Assembly (NCBI GenBank): GCA_029964075.1
Contig: CM057129.1
Coordinates: 27,891,430-27,955,429, forward strand
From: Patiria pectinifera
Taxonomy: Eukaryota > Echinodermata > Asteroidea > Valvatida > Asterinidae
DNA: 64,000 nucleotides
Reading direction: 5' to 3'
Below the pieces are notes generated by a model. It was not told where the DNA came from. It searched no databases and saw only the letters and a list, made by a program, of their open reading frames with translations. Of the stretch, positions 12,801-23,328 are shown piece after piece (the first letter of the stretch is position 1; each line of letters opens with the position of its first letter). Both the position numbers and the translations under genes were made by a program.

Positions 12801-14677
12801 TTGTCATTTCAGAATATCGTAACTGGGTACCACAGATTGATGATCTGCCGAAAGTTGTCAAGAAAGCGAACGAGAAGAAGTCCACAGACCACAACACAAA
12901 GGCTGAAAAGGCAACGGATCAGGTACAGATACATTATTTCTCTGTTTGATACAACAAACCAAAATTATTATTTGAGGAATTGGCGGCAAAATGAATTCTT
13001 AATGTGCAAAGTTCAAACAATTTCAAATTATATCGATTACCATGCTGTAACACGATAATATCATTTCTCAGGATGTTGTATCTGAAACATGTTTGAAATC
13101 CTCTCTTGATGGAAGTGTTTAGTGGAGTCAATCACAAGTAATCACAAGTCCATCACAGGACGTAAGTCAAGTCGCAAGGTATTCAAATGAACTGCACCAC
13201 TAGTATTCTTCTGTGAATGTTCATCCCCTGTTACTTGTGACTGGACTTATGAAAGGACTTGTAATTTTTGACCAGACTTGTGACGGATTCGTCATGGACT
13301 TGACTGTAGCACTGCTCATCGCTGCAGTTCATGGAACATTCTTTAAATTCTTTTTTTTGTGTCTGATCAGACCCAACAGATCATTCCCCAAGTGTTCATC
13401 TCGTACCAATGGGACAAGCAGACGGAGATCAAGACGCTGTACTCCAGACTGACTTCGCTCGGGTTCAGTTGCTGGCTGGATATCATGCAAATGGGAGGCG
13501 GTGACCCGCTCTACTCCAAGATTGACAAAGGCATTAGAAATGCCAAGGTAAGTGACTTGCAAGACTCATGGAAATTGTCATCCTTGTAGGTTTGGCGCTA
13601 CAACTCATCAGATAACTTATCTGACAGGATTTTAATTTTATGTACTTTGATTTGTTTCTGTAACATACAAACAAATCTGATATAAAAGGGTCATATGGAA
13701 TTGTAATTTTCGTTCCAATAATTGGATGTATATGTTGGACAGGAATATTCATGAAGTGTTTAACAAAAGGGACGACAAAATCTTTCTGAAAAGAAAAAAA
13801 ATTCTACTCTAAATTTTCAATTTGTTTCTTGTCGAAGGTTGTGGTCTCCATTGTGACCCCCAAGTACGCCTTGTCTGCCAACTGCCGTCGCGAGGTGAGC
13901 CTTACAGATGCTCTCCGTAAACCCATCATCCCGCTCCTCATGCAGCGGATGACGTGGCCCCCTGAGGGCCCAATGAGCATGCCCTTTGCCCAGCTCCTCT
14001 ACATCGATTGTACCGGTGAGTCCACACAGAAAGAGTTCAGGGATGCCAAATTTGACGACCTGGTGCAGAAGCTTAAAGAGCACGCAACTGTTGAGGATGC
14101 GGTAGTCCAAAGTGCGCCACCTAGAGACACTGAGAAACCTGAGATAGATGAGGCGAAACAAGTAGAAGAGAAGAGTCAAAGTCCGCCAGCTGCTGAAAAT
14201 ATCAAGACACCGGAAGCAGAGGAGAAAGAGGAGCCTGCACAACAGAACCAACCACCAAAAGAAGATGCCAAAGAAGATCAAAAGCTGCAACCAATCAGCA
14301 CTGAGGACCGAGCAAAGTTGTCAGGGTCCACGGTACCTCGACAGACCCAACCACCAAAAGAAGATGCTGAAGAAGATCAAAAGCTGGAACCAATGAGCAC
14401 CCAGGACCCAGCAAAGTTGTCAGGGTCCACGGTACCTCAACAGACCCAACCACCAAAAGAAGATACTGAAGAAGATCAAAAGCTGGAACCAGTGAGCACC
14501 GAGGACCCAGCAAAGTTGTCAGGGTCAACGGTACCAGAAGCGAGGCCTCAGTCAGAGATGGGGCCTAAGCATGCCGAGGTTATCCAGCCGGAACGGAGTG
14601 CCTCTGCCCCGAAGGAAAGAGCAAGACCTGATTCGCCAAAGAAGAAAAAGAAATCATCCATGTGTACAATACTTTAG
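814..14677 (+). CDS. Copy A: VEPH1-like / coiled-coil / Death / TIR / TIR / CaaX protein, 5' exons outside the window
   Basis: Fourteen coding exons are visible: 814-949, 2485-2624, 2913-3042, 3329(or 3286)-3521, 3846-3991, 4719-4928, 6758-6975, 7762-7993, 10612-10885, 11499-11761, 12034-12265, 12813-12922, 13371-13547, 13838-14677. Each is bounded by AG/GT and matches an exon of copy B in phase. Counterparts of the first three exons of B are not in positions 1-813, so the gene starts upstream of the window. Domains in order are a VEPH1/Melted-like helical half, coiled coil, Death domain, TIR1, TIR2, three 33-residue repeats and a K-rich CaaX end (CTIL). The likely role is a membrane-anchored innate immune or cell-death adaptor or enzyme; this is inference from domains. 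One oddity is the exon near 3286: the splice acceptor aligned with B leads to TAA at 3298-3300, and only a downstream AG (exon from 3329, 12 codons shorter) restores frame. The gene may be functional with a shifted acceptor, or decaying. Confidence 0.85.
1550..1630 (+). mobile_element. Possible Penelope-like element fragment with hammerhead-like core
   Basis: Inside the first visible intron of copy A, CTGACGA is followed 17 bases later by CGAAACG, and GACA/TGTC can pair between them. This resembles the degenerate hammerhead-type motif seen in Penelope-like retroelements. The base pair next to the core is not complementary, so activity is unlikely. Confidence 0.3.
1931..2409. mobile_element. 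MITE-like element with CATGGGCG ends
   Basis: The element starts with CATGGGCGTCG and ends with the inverted CGCCCATG. It contains long G and C runs near its right end and no reading frame. Related ends occur at 4961-5474 and 45544-45812, all in introns of the two large genes. It lies in the first visible intron of copy A. Confidence 0.5.
4961..5474. mobile_element. MITE-like element with GGGCGTCAATC ends
   Basis: The left end CATGGGCGTCAATCC faces the inverted GATTGACGCCCC at the right. The interior carries a duplicated stretch (near 5115 and 5283, AAAGTGGTCAGAAATTGCC) that recurs at 31020-31096. It lies just after the exon ending at 4928, and copy B has different sequence at the matching place, so the insertion is probably later than the gene duplication. 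Confidence 0.5.
5597..6263. repeat. Inverted array of GGTTCGATAGTCCGAA repeats
   Basis: The left arm (about 5597-5935) repeats GGTTCGATAGTCCGAA with variants. The right arm (about 5936-6263) repeats the reverse complement TTCGGACTATCGAACC. The whole is a palindromic minisatellite in an intron of copy A that would fold into a long hairpin when transcribed. Short open frames on both strands follow the repeat and are not genes. Confidence 0.8.
6505..6690. repeat. Intronic repeat shared by both gene copies (TCAAAATGACA motif)
   Basis: A stretch with repeated TCAAAATGACA and its inverted forms precedes the exon at 6758. A closely similar stretch precedes the matching exon of copy B (about 41200-41350), so it was present before the tandem duplication. 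Confidence 0.45.
7762..7993 (+). other. Copy A exon encoding the coiled coil
   Basis: The 77-residue segment is charged and heptad-like (for example [19 protein letters not shown]), with V, L and I at spaced positions and many E, D, K and Q residues. It joins the VEPH1-like half to the Death domain and probably mediates oligomerisation. The copy B exon at 42384-42615 has the same length and only a few changes. Confidence 0.8.
8000..9880. other. Extra intron sequence in copy A, absent from copy B
   Basis: The intron between the coiled-coil and Death exons is 2618 bp in A but 1106 bp in B. Sequence resembling B resumes near 9880. The extra block holds an open frame at 9039-9263 with a leucine- and glutamine-rich C-terminal part, and an inverted-repeat element at 9561-9717. 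No family was recognised for the frame. Confidence 0.55.
9561..9717. mobile_element. Short element with ATCCGGTTCGTAAGTG inverted ends
   Basis: ATCCGGTTCGTAAGTGACTTCGTCA at the left is mirrored by a slightly diverged inverted copy ending CTTACGAACCGGAT at the right. The 157-bp element has no coding capacity and sits in the A-specific part of the intron. Confidence 0.6.
10612..10885 (+). other. Copy A Death-domain exon
   Basis: The exon encodes a Death domain of about 85 residues. The recognisable core is WSRDIANLL, then [11 protein letters not shown], then AILAEWY and a final helix IVEEAL. Death domains make homotypic contacts that assemble signalling platforms. The exon differs from copy B at three nucleotides by eye, one of them changing an amino acid (S to A), and the flanking intron is also nearly identical. 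Confidence 0.88.
11219..11436. repeat. Ancestral intronic repeat with GTAA/TTACGCCAC end
   Basis: A G/C-run-rich element ends GTAAATGTTACGCCAC in front of the TIR1 exon. A similar element ends GTAAATTTTACGCCAC at the same place in copy B (about 44334-44536), so it predates the gene duplication. No coding potential is seen. Confidence 0.45.
11499..12265 (+). other. Copy A first TIR domain (two exons)
   Basis: Exons 11499-11761 and 12034-12265 encode a TIR domain: VFISYQWD (box 1), then [12 protein letters not shown] at the BB-loop region, then [16 protein letters not shown], and after the intron [15 protein letters not shown]. The Glu in NCNKE aligns by position with the catalytic Glu of NAD-cleaving TIRs such as SARM1, so NADase activity is possible but not proven. 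Its protein sequence shows no difference from copy B. Confidence 0.9.
13371..14085 (+). other. Copy A second TIR domain (two exons)
   Basis: Exon 13371-13547 and the start of exon 13838-14677 encode a second [29 protein letters not shown], then [17 protein letters not shown] and KPIIPLLM. It shares its architecture with TIR1, so it arose by internal duplication. The Glu of NCRRE keeps the putative catalytic position. A 37-residue linker exon (12813-12922, K- and T-rich) separates the two TIRs. Confidence 0.9.
14243..14539 (+). repeat. Three in-frame 99-bp repeats in the copy A tail
   Basis: Three consecutive 33-residue units start QxQPPKED and end AKLSGSTVP. They form an acidic, proline-rich, probably disordered spacer between TIR2 and the C-terminal CaaX box. 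Copy B has the same number at 47646-47942. Confidence 0.9.
14642..14677 (+). other. Copy A polybasic CaaX end (CTIL)
   Basis: The last residues read [12 protein letters not shown] and then the stop. A cysteine four from the end, aliphatic residues and a terminal Leu fit the CaaX rule for geranylgeranylation, and the adjacent lysine run is typical of membrane-bound small GTPase tails. Membrane anchoring is inferred. Confidence 0.75.
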
Positions 14678-15705
14678 ATTAAACAATTTTTGGGTACACA
14701 TGTACGTTATACTGAAATACCATCACATTATAATAAACATATTAAAATCAATATTATGTTTTGCCCTTCACCGACGTATAAACACTGCGTTACCTCTCGA
14801 GTGAAAGTTGGAGAAAAAAAAACAACTCGACTGGGACTAGAACCCACGACCTCCTGCTTTCTAGTACAGATATCTTACCACTCGACCACCGAGCTAACGG
14901 GATTGGTTGGCTGGGTTATGAATAGTTAATGCGGTACCCGCTGCTATGTACATCAGATTCGATTACACACTTCGATTACATGCAGTGTTTATACGTCGGT
15001 GAAGGGCAAAACCCTAATTTTGATTTACATCAACCCGACGCAAAAATTCAATCTTATGAAACATATTTAATTTGAAATAAGTTCTGTTTAAGTTTTGTTT
15101 ATCCCGTTTTGTCATGGTAATGAAAGTCTAGGGATTATTTAGTTTTGTATAGAAATGCTACGATTTAATACTTATAGCTAATTTATCTTAATTTCCAATC
15201 ATTTTTACGCTTAAGTGCCAGAGCAGTTTCTATGCATTAATCTATCATCATATTAATTGTTTTGTTGTACTACGGGTGTTCATTACTGTACAAGGGCTTT
15301 CACTGACATCATAAATATAGTTTGAACACATCAATGTTTTAACTGTTTATAAAAAGGATAAAATACAAATGTATAGACTTGGACACGTTTTATGCACTTT
15401 TTAAATATCGATGACACGTGGACATACAGAGTATTAATTAGTTGCTAATTTGTGGTTGGCGTGTCAGTGGACTTTGTGTTTAACATTTTGTTTGTTTCAG
15501 CTTTTGTCTTTTTAAAATTGATTAAAACCTTTGTAGCTTTTACACAACAGAAATTAAAGGGAAATCGTAATTAAGATCCGACCTTAACTTACTCAGACCG
15601 TTTAATTTAATGTCACCTTAGATTAAATGCACTCGTTTAAAGTTTTTCGAGCAAAATTAGAATTAAGTGACAGGTATATTAATAAATACATAAAATAGAT
15701 TTTCA
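14678..15705 (+). other. Copy A 3' untranslated / downstream region
   Basis: Stretches after the stop resemble the region after copy B (for example around CAGTTTCTATGCATTAATCTA), consistent with a shared 3'UTR. A candidate AATAAA lies at 15681-15686; an earlier AATAAAC occurs near 14732. The transposon-like element at 14758-15012 interrupts it in A only. Confidence 0.5.
14758..15012. mobile_element. 255-bp element with perfect 31-bp inverted ends and an internal tRNA-like segment
   Basis: Left end 14758-14788 and right end 14982-15012 are exact inverted copies (GTTTTGCCCTTCACCGACG...). On the minus strand the interior has a tRNA-like promoter pair: an A-box-like GGTGGTCGAGTGG (14878-14890) and a B-box-like GGGTTCTAGTCCC (14833-14845). 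This combines MITE ends with a SINE-like core. It is missing after the copy B stop codon. Confidence 0.8.
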
Positions 15706-15764
15706 AATAACCACATAAAGGAACTCATTCGCCAGTCCTCACTCGCCAGTCCTCGCCAACATAC

Positions 15765-15860
15765 AGGGCTTGATGGCTCAGTAGAGCGACGGAATGGAAG
15801 AATCCACAGTTTACTGGTTCAGTCCCTGCTCCAGTCAATTGCTTCGTTCAACTTTCATAT
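15765..15860 (+). mobile_element. tRNA-derived SINE-like fragment
   Basis: TGGCTCAGTAGAGCG (15774-15788) resembles an A box and GGTTCAGTCCC (15816-15826) a B box, followed by CTGCTCCAGTCAAT. A decayed match (CCCTGCTCCAGTCAATG) lies after copy B near 48885, so the insertion predates the duplication. Confidence 0.5.
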
Positions 15861-16442
15861 TGTTTCAATAAATTCAAAGTACAAACTGAATGCACTACAC
15901 TTCCGTCTTACCAGCTGTAAAACAAAAACCAAGTGATGGCATCGACGACTGTTGTATGCTGCTTGAGTTTCCACAGAAATAGATGTTTTGTGTGTACTAC
16001 AGGTTCGTTCACTTCAGATACAAAAAGTTAACGCAGTCGCTTCCAAAGAAAAACACTGAACATTAAGTACACTTGTACCGGTATAAACAAAGGCATCCAT
16101 CCACTTAGGCGTTAAAATTAAAACACTATTTTAACTATTTATTGTTGTAAGTTTTTTTTCTTCATACATTGTGATGGTGTCCCTTCCCCAAAAGTGCAAA
16201 AGCCTATACATAAAAAAAATGAAGCGACATAAATATGGTTCTTGGACAAAAAGAGAACCTGTGAAACTGATGTCAAATTTGAATATACCTCATGTTCAAG
16301 ATTTTCGAGTGACAGTTTGTTTGGTTGTGATATTGCTAGTTAGTTTGATGTGGTGTTTCCCCCACCCCCTCAAACATATTCACATTAAAACCAAAGCATG
16401 GATACGATATCTAAAACAACATGTTCAACTTATTGCCCTAAT

Positions 16443-16773
16443 CAGGGGCGGATCCAGGAATTTTCGCAGGGGGGGGGGTTTCATCAGCCCAAAAATCTGA
16501 AAATGTACACACTTTTTTTCTCTCCGGACACTTGGCCTTCGTAAAATCAAAAACGGGGGGGGGGGGTGTTCAAATTCGACGATTATTAACACTCATTACA
16601 GAATGGTGTACCGTATTGTGAACAGGCGGACATTAGACCACTATACTTTTTATGGGGGTGTCACAGCAGGGGGGGGGGGGTTTCGACTTATTTTTTAGGA
16701 ATTTGTATTGTTTGTTTGTTTTTTTGGACAGCGCTGGGGGGGGGGGTTGACCCCCCCTCTGGATCTGCGCCTG
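16443..16773. mobile_element. Repeat element with GGGGCGGATCCAGG ends
   Basis: The left end GGGGCGGATCCAGGAATTTT is answered by CTCTGGATCTGCGCCTG at the right. The interior is full of G homopolymers and has no coding capacity. It is the same family as 84-268. Confidence 0.5.
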
Positions 16774-16911
16774 CTAATCCTTTTATTATATTTATGAAAC
16801 TGAGCAAGATTAATTAATACATGGGGCAAGGTATCCATATGCACAATTTGAAATCGAGTTGTTGATTATATATAAATACAGCACTGTGTCCCCTCAATTC
16901 GTTTGAAAGTC

Positions 16912-17331
16912 AGTGGCGTAAATCTGTGCCGGTGAGTGGAGGGATGAGGGATGACTAAAATCTAAAAATTGCCCGGTTGTGGAAAAGCGGGTGTGAAAAG
17001 CGGGGTGAGGGGAGGGGAGAGGGGCTTGATTCCAATTACACTAGGGGAAACTATTCAAGATATAGATGTATATCAATACGTACACTGGCGCTGATATCAA
17101 AACGGCTCATTTTAAAAGTCTTTTTTCCCCCTTTTTCTCCACTTTTCAGTATTTGAATACATTTCTGTTGTTGGGATGTTTAAAATACCTCGAAATCCAC
17201 ATTTTTTCTCATCACAAAAAAGTGTGTGTGTGTGTGGGGGGGGGGGGGGAAGGATTCAATAGCCCACCCCCTGGTCAAAAAGTGGGGCATGTATACCCCC
17301 ATCCCCCCGCCTCCGGGGTTTACGCCCCTGA
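16912..17331. mobile_element. Repeat element with AGTGGCGTAAAT / TTTACGCCCCTG ends
   Basis: Imperfect inverted ends AGTGGCGTAAATC and GGTTTACGCCCCTG bound a stretch containing a GT run and G homopolymers (17220-17250). It belongs to the non-coding MITE-like repeats common in this window. Confidence 0.45.
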
Positions 17332-19639
17332 TGAAAGTTATTCCTACCGCGGACTTAAAATGCATTTAACTGTCTGTACAGATTCAAGGATATCCCCCTT
17401 GTTTTGCTAAAAGTCGGTTGTCTTGTCAGTAGTTCTGTCCGAACAAAATGGGTGTTAAAAGAACACTCCACAAATTAACCTGTAAGGCCCCTGAATCAGG
17501 TCTTGCATGCTCGAAACATAAGGGGCAAGACCACTACATGGACCCACGAAATCACAATTTGTTCAAGTTTTTCTTAAAACGCCACACAGACCTCGGGGAA
17601 AGCGCCACTCACTTTGGTCTTTTACCGAGTCATTTAAAACAAACCAATATGACCTTCCTAATAATTCCTAATTGAAATATATGTCAATGCTTATACAAGG
17701 GGAGCTTTGGTTTCGATGCGGTGGGCAGAGCTGACCAATTTGAATGTGTCTATAGATACATCCAATATCATTATGTAAGTAAACTTGTAAAAGTGTGAAA
17801 ATCTCGGTACACGTTATCCCCGCCCCCAACTGACTAGGCAGTCCCCGCAACCCACTTTTCAGGGGCTTGGTTGTTTTGGTTCATACGCAACGGACACCTG
17901 TCGATAGACAGTTGAGCATGGGGTTCTTAATTGAGCGGGTCACCCACTTGGCGTCCCCAACATCAGACAGTTAAGGTATTTTTTAAATGAATTTTTTTCA
18001 CAACGGCTTTCAAAATTGGATTAAACTTTAAACAAAAAGGTGAATTAAAAAAATACGGTGTGGACTAATCGACATTTTGGCAAAAGTTCGACTTTCTGAC
18101 TGAATGGCAATGGATCATACACTATGTTGTTTATCAATACATTTTTCAGTGTGCAATCTAATTTGGAAAAAAAAATAAGAAATACATTAAGAGTATCAGA
18201 ACCAGAAAATAGTATCTTTCAACTTGGAACACAAACGGGAAAACAAACACATCTTTTTTGTGTACACATCTCGAGAATATTATCAACTTTAATGAAAAAC
18301 TCGCCAAATTCGGAACAAAAACCTCACCCACCCCACGGCCCCCTATCTGCTATGTTACATCAAATTTACTCTTTTTCTGTTGTTGTTATGCCATTCCTTT
18401 CATAAATTTGTTATAACATTTTAAATTCACCCTAAAGTACCTCATTTTTGTGTTGGATTTGCTTCAAAGAATGGACCTCCCAGCTTTGTTTTTTAGGACA
18501 AAATTCTCTGTTTTCTGGGGCAAGTTCACTCAAGGTGCAGTTCTGCTTGTGTGCAGAGCAACCCGAAATGAAAACCTTTATGAGGGGTAATTATAGACGG
18601 AAACAATTGCAAAGGCGTGTTCGTTCAATGAAACTCTCAACAGGCAAAATGCAGAGGGCATTTTTTTCTAACGTTCTCTTTTGAATGAATGGACTGCTGC
18701 TGCGTATGGAAATACACACAATACAAATTGATGGCCCCATGGATAATAATACCATGTTCCCTCGCTATTCAGACATCAGAGAGGCCTCATACGTATTCTC
18801 GAGTTCATGGTAAATTATGCAAATGAGAATGGCCTTGCCTAGTCTAGATTATTGTAACGGTTGCCATTTTACGTATGTGTATGTCTGTTGCTATGGTGCT
18901 TGATCAATGGACGCCCGTACAGCGTAATACTGACATGAACACTGGGCGATAAGCGGAGCGTGTCGTTCGCCGTCGGCCATATAATAAGCCATCATCCAAC
19001 AAAACTGTAGACGATATTCATCGCCATGTTATGGACTGAGATTAATCCTGAAAAAAAAAATAGTATCTGAACGTTTTGTCATTGAACACTTAGAGATCGG
19101 AGTGAGTACAGCATTATTTGTCTATTACTGTGTCAATGTGGGGAATTCTTAAAGGGTAAGTTTTTTTTTTACATCCGATGTTTATATTTTTTTGTATTCC
19201 AGTTAGATTTTAAAATGTTAAGTGCCATTTGATGTCAATGCACGCAATATAGACCTCTTATTAAATCAACAAAAGCGAAATGGACGTAAAATTATCTGCC
19301 CAATAAAACATGGCAGTCCTATGAAAGGTTTCAAAACTCACACACCTGTGTTCGATGATATCCATGCTGGTACTACTCATACATACAATACTAGAAGTGA
19401 ATGAGATGATAAAACCTGCGACAAGTCAAAGTCCGAATTCGAGAGAAATGTTAACCTTGACCGAAGGCCACGAGCTTGTTCCCGCTACCGCACACAGCGC
19501 GCGCCGCGACAATTACTATACCTGGGCCTCAACGACCCTGGCGTGTGCTTTGTGTGCATGTACGTGAACCCCTCACACACTTCCGCAAACTATGGAACGC
19601 CAAAGAGGCATTTAATGTGATCATCGAATCGGTGATACA

Positions 19640-20035
19640 CTTTTGCAATCGGTGATGCATATTCACGATCGGTGATGGACTTTCGCGATCGGTGATTGAC
19701 TTTTACTGGTGATGCATATCCACGATCGGTGATGGACTTTCGCAATCGGTGATGGACTTTTACTGGTGATGCATATTCACGAGCGGTGATGGACTTACGC
19801 GATCGGTGATGGACTTTTACTGGTGATGCATTTTCACGATCGGTTGTGGACTTTTACTGGTGATGCATATTCACGATCGGTGATGGACTTTCGCGATCGG
19901 TGATGGACTTTTAATGGTGATGCATATTCACGATCGGTGATGGACTTTCGCGACCGGTGATCAACTTTGCAATCGGTGATGGACTTTTGCAATCGGTGAT
20001 GGACTTTTGCGACCGATGATCAACGACCCATCACC
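19640..20035 (-). repeat. Left-end array of GATCGGTGATGGACTTTCGC repeats
   Basis: Alternating GATCGGTGATGGACTTTCGC and ACTGGTGATGCATATTCAC blocks form a degenerate 57-bp period. This is the inverted counterpart of the arrays at 22085-22665 and 26230-26690 and acts as an extended subterminal repeat of the transposon. Confidence 0.85.
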
Positions 20036-22084
20036 GATTGCAAAATCCATCACCGTTCGCCAAAGTGCATCAGTTATTGAACGTGCATACCGCTGTGGCT
20101 TAGGGTCTCTCGTGTTGCCCCTGACGGTGATATTTGTTTACGGTGTTTTTGTGTTTGAAAGTGTCTTTCTCATATGTGAACTGCATTTTTTTAAATTAAT
20201 GTGCGTAAAATGTTTGTTGTTAGCGTATGCCGCTGTGGCTTTGGGCTTTGGTGGTGCCCATATTGCAACCGGTAAATGCCCAATCGATGGAATCCGGAAT
20301 AAAAACACTCCTCTGTGGATGTGGTATAAACACAATGATTTGTTTTTATCCAATAAATGGTAAAAAGTGTTTTGCATCTGATGATTGATGGGTGGGCCAT
20401 CGGAGACAGCATATGGCGGGGTTATGGGGGGCCTGACCAGGCATCCAGGGGGCACAGGAATGCAATCACATCATCATCATCATCATCATATATCCATCTA
20501 ATAGCCAGTCTTGGTATAGATATGTGGGGGCCTCTGGTCACTTAAGCACACTTAAGCGAGCACATGATGGACAGTACACAGAGGAACTTTCCTTGCAAAT
20601 GTTTTTCCACCACCACCCCTAACATCCGCCAGTTATAGTGCTCCAAGGTTTCAAGAGACTATATAAATGACAAGGATTAAAATGTTCGCAATTTTTAGGA
20701 TACAGACAGCCTGCTCCTCAAATTTATGGGGCAAATGAAACCATTCAATCCCTTGTTTTTCTATTTTGTTAGGCACATTTGATACTTGCCGTAGCGCTCT
20801 CAAGTGTCAAGAGGCTATGATGTGGGAAGTTATTTTTTTTGTAATTCAAGTATAATTTTCATTTGTTGTCATTATTGCCACATATCTCATGTTCATGTAT
20901 TTCATTTATTGTCAAGCATATTGTGTATGTCGTGGCTTTGAGTCTCCGGTGTTGCCCACTACGGTTTGGTGTTGCCGTTATTAATATAACCATAACAACT
21001 GATAAATCGACCGGTTTTCCCTATCATTGGTAATGTGGCTATAAAACACAATGATTTGTGCGTCGCCAGAATTTTTTGCAGAGGGCAAATCTTAGTTTCT
21101 CCCCGAAATACCTGGATTTTTCCAGCATATTCACGATTTATCATTTTTCGATGGTGGGCATTTTTCAAACAATATTACTTCGCGCCCCTTTTTCTGTCTA
21201 ATTCTTCCCCCAGCTTTTTTTTTTTTTTTGGGGGGGGATTTTTGGGGGTTAAGCACCCCCGTTGCCCCCCCCCCTTGTGACGCCAAATATCCCAGCCACC
21301 CCCTCCCCCAAAAAAAACCCACCACTTTCTTCAACTTAAATGTGCTGTGATTTCTGGGCGACGGAGGCTGCCGGCGTCATGGGCAGACTAAGCTTTGTTT
21401 AGGTTGTCGGTACATAGGTAACTGTTGCGGTTGTACTCCTATTGGAACATTTTAGTGTGTTTTATTATTCAATATTTTCCTTGGATATCTCCGATGTTTA
21501 AGTACCCAAAATGATTTTAAAAAGACTGTGCACACCGGTCAATCATTTATTATTCATTAGTTAAAGAATAATGTAACCAATTGGGTTAAATAGCGAATGT
21601 CTGTTCACCCAATTTGTGAGTCCCCATGTGAAAATGATTGACCTCGATCGTGCCCCAATTCCACGACTGCAAAAAAAATGGTGTTGGTAAGTGGAGACCT
21701 GGAGCACGTGTTGTTGCGAGGGCTAAAGGGACAAGGTGATTGATTGCCAAAGAAGACATGGCTGACACAAACATAGAGCTAGCTCTATTTCCCACAGTGG
21801 TCTTAGAAATAGATTGAGTTCCATGCTGCATTACAAAAATGTACACATCGAATCATTGCTATTTGAAAAAAATGATAATATTTTTCTAATAATATTTTAA
21901 CTCTTATAAAAAAAACCACCATGGTTCGAAAATTACATCGGTTACGTGGAAGTAACATTTATAAGATTTTCGCAAAAGGTATTAAAAAAACAGAAGAGCA
22001 AAATAAAGGCTCTGCGCATTTGCAATTAAATTGCTCCAGAGTAAGGAACATAGATAGGTATAATACGTGCAAATGATTAGACGC

Positions 22085-22681
22085 AACACACAGATGCGAC
22101 GGTCGCGAAAGTCTATCACCGATTCGGGGATCACATTAAATGCCTCTTTGGCGTTCCTGTTTCGCCAAAAGCGGCATTTAATCGGTGATGGACTTTGGCG
22201 ATCGGTGATGGTCTTTCGCGATCGGTGATCAAAGCTGCGATGACGCAAAAGTCCATCGCCACTCGTGAATATGCATCACCAGTAAAAGACCATCACCGAT
22301 TGCGAAAGTCCATCACCGATCGTGCATATGCATCACCAGTAAAAGTCCATCACCGATTGCGAAAGTCCATCACCGATCGTGCATATGCATCACCAGTAAA
22401 AGTCCATCACCGATTGCGAAAGTCCATCACCGATCGTGAATATGCATCACCAGTAAAAGTCGATCACCGATCGCGAAAGTCCATCACCGATCGTGAATAT
22501 GCATCACCAGTAAAAGTCGATCACCGATTGCGAAAGTCCATCACCGATCGTGAATATGCATCACCAGTAAAAGTCCATCACCGATCGCGAAAGTCCATCA
22601 CCGATCGTGAATATGCATCACCGATTGCAAAAGTGTATCACTGATTCGATGATCACATTAAATGCCTCTTTGGCGTTCCAT
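22085..22681 (+). repeat. Internal 57-bp array ending in a terminal sequence
   Basis: Units of 57 bp (AAAGTCCATCACCGATCG, then TGAATATGCATCACCAGT) run to a copy of the transposon terminus GGCGTTCCATA at 22671-22681. Because 57 is a multiple of three, a frame with a 19-residue period stays open across it; it is a repeat artefact. Confidence 0.85.
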
Positions 22682-23328
22682 AACAGCGGCATACGCTAAC
22701 AACAAACATTTTACGCACATTAATTTAAAAAAATGCAGTTCACATATGAGAAAGACACTTTCAAACACAAAAACACCGTAAACAAATATCACCGTCAGGG
22801 GCAACACGAGAGACCCTAAGCCACAGCGGTATGCACGTTCAATAACTGATGCACTTTGGCGAACGGTGATGGATTTTGCAATCGGTGATGGGTCGTTGAT
22901 CATCGGTCGCAAAAGTCCATCACCGATTGCAAAAGTCCATCACCGATTGCAAAGTTGATCACCGGTCGCGAAAGTCCATCACCGATCGTGAATATGCATC
23001 ACCATTAAAAGTCCATCACCGATCGCGAAAGTCCATCACCGATCGTGAATATGCATCACCAGTAAAAGTCCACAACCGATCGTGAAAATGCATCACCAGT
23101 AAAAGTCCATCACCGATCGCGTAAGTCCATCACCGCTCGTGAATATGCATCACCAGTAAAAGTCCATCACCGATTGCGAAAGTCCATCACCGATCGTGGA
23201 TATGCATCACCAGTAAAAGTCAATCACCGATCGCGAAAGTCCATCACCGATCGTGAATATGCATCACCGATTGCAAAAGTGTATCACCGATTCGATGATC
23301 ACATTAAATGCCTCTTTGGCGTTCCATA
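22682..23328 (-). repeat. Inverted copy of the transposon left block
   Basis: This stretch is the reverse complement of 19591-20237, including the array and the adjoining unique part, so the same small frame appears on the plus strand near 20007 and on the minus strand near 22912. It ends with the terminal sequence at 23318-23328. Confidence 0.85.

Larger units (their letters stand above)
15861..19584. other. Intergenic region with two small repeat elements and no recognised gene
   Basis: Apart from the elements at 16443-16773 and 16912-17331, no gene, RNA or conserved frame was recognised. Short open frames (for example 17448-17675 and 18448-18684) have no family features, no convincing splice context and no counterpart elsewhere in the window. 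Confidence 0.5.

Noticed and set aside
17448-17675. Open frame of 75 codons with C, H and K residues
   Set aside because: Short, isolated, no family signature and no copy elsewhere in the window.
20007-20363. Open frame of 118 codons with a hydrophobic stretch, repeated inverted at 22658-22912
   Set aside because: The duplication is explained by the inverted transposon block; the two copies end differently at the block edge, and no domain is recognisable.
22195-22644. Long open frame of 149 codons with a 19-residue repeat
   Set aside because: It is generated by the 57-bp DNA array of the transposon; the same array appears in both orientations as subterminal sequence and lacks any other coding sign.
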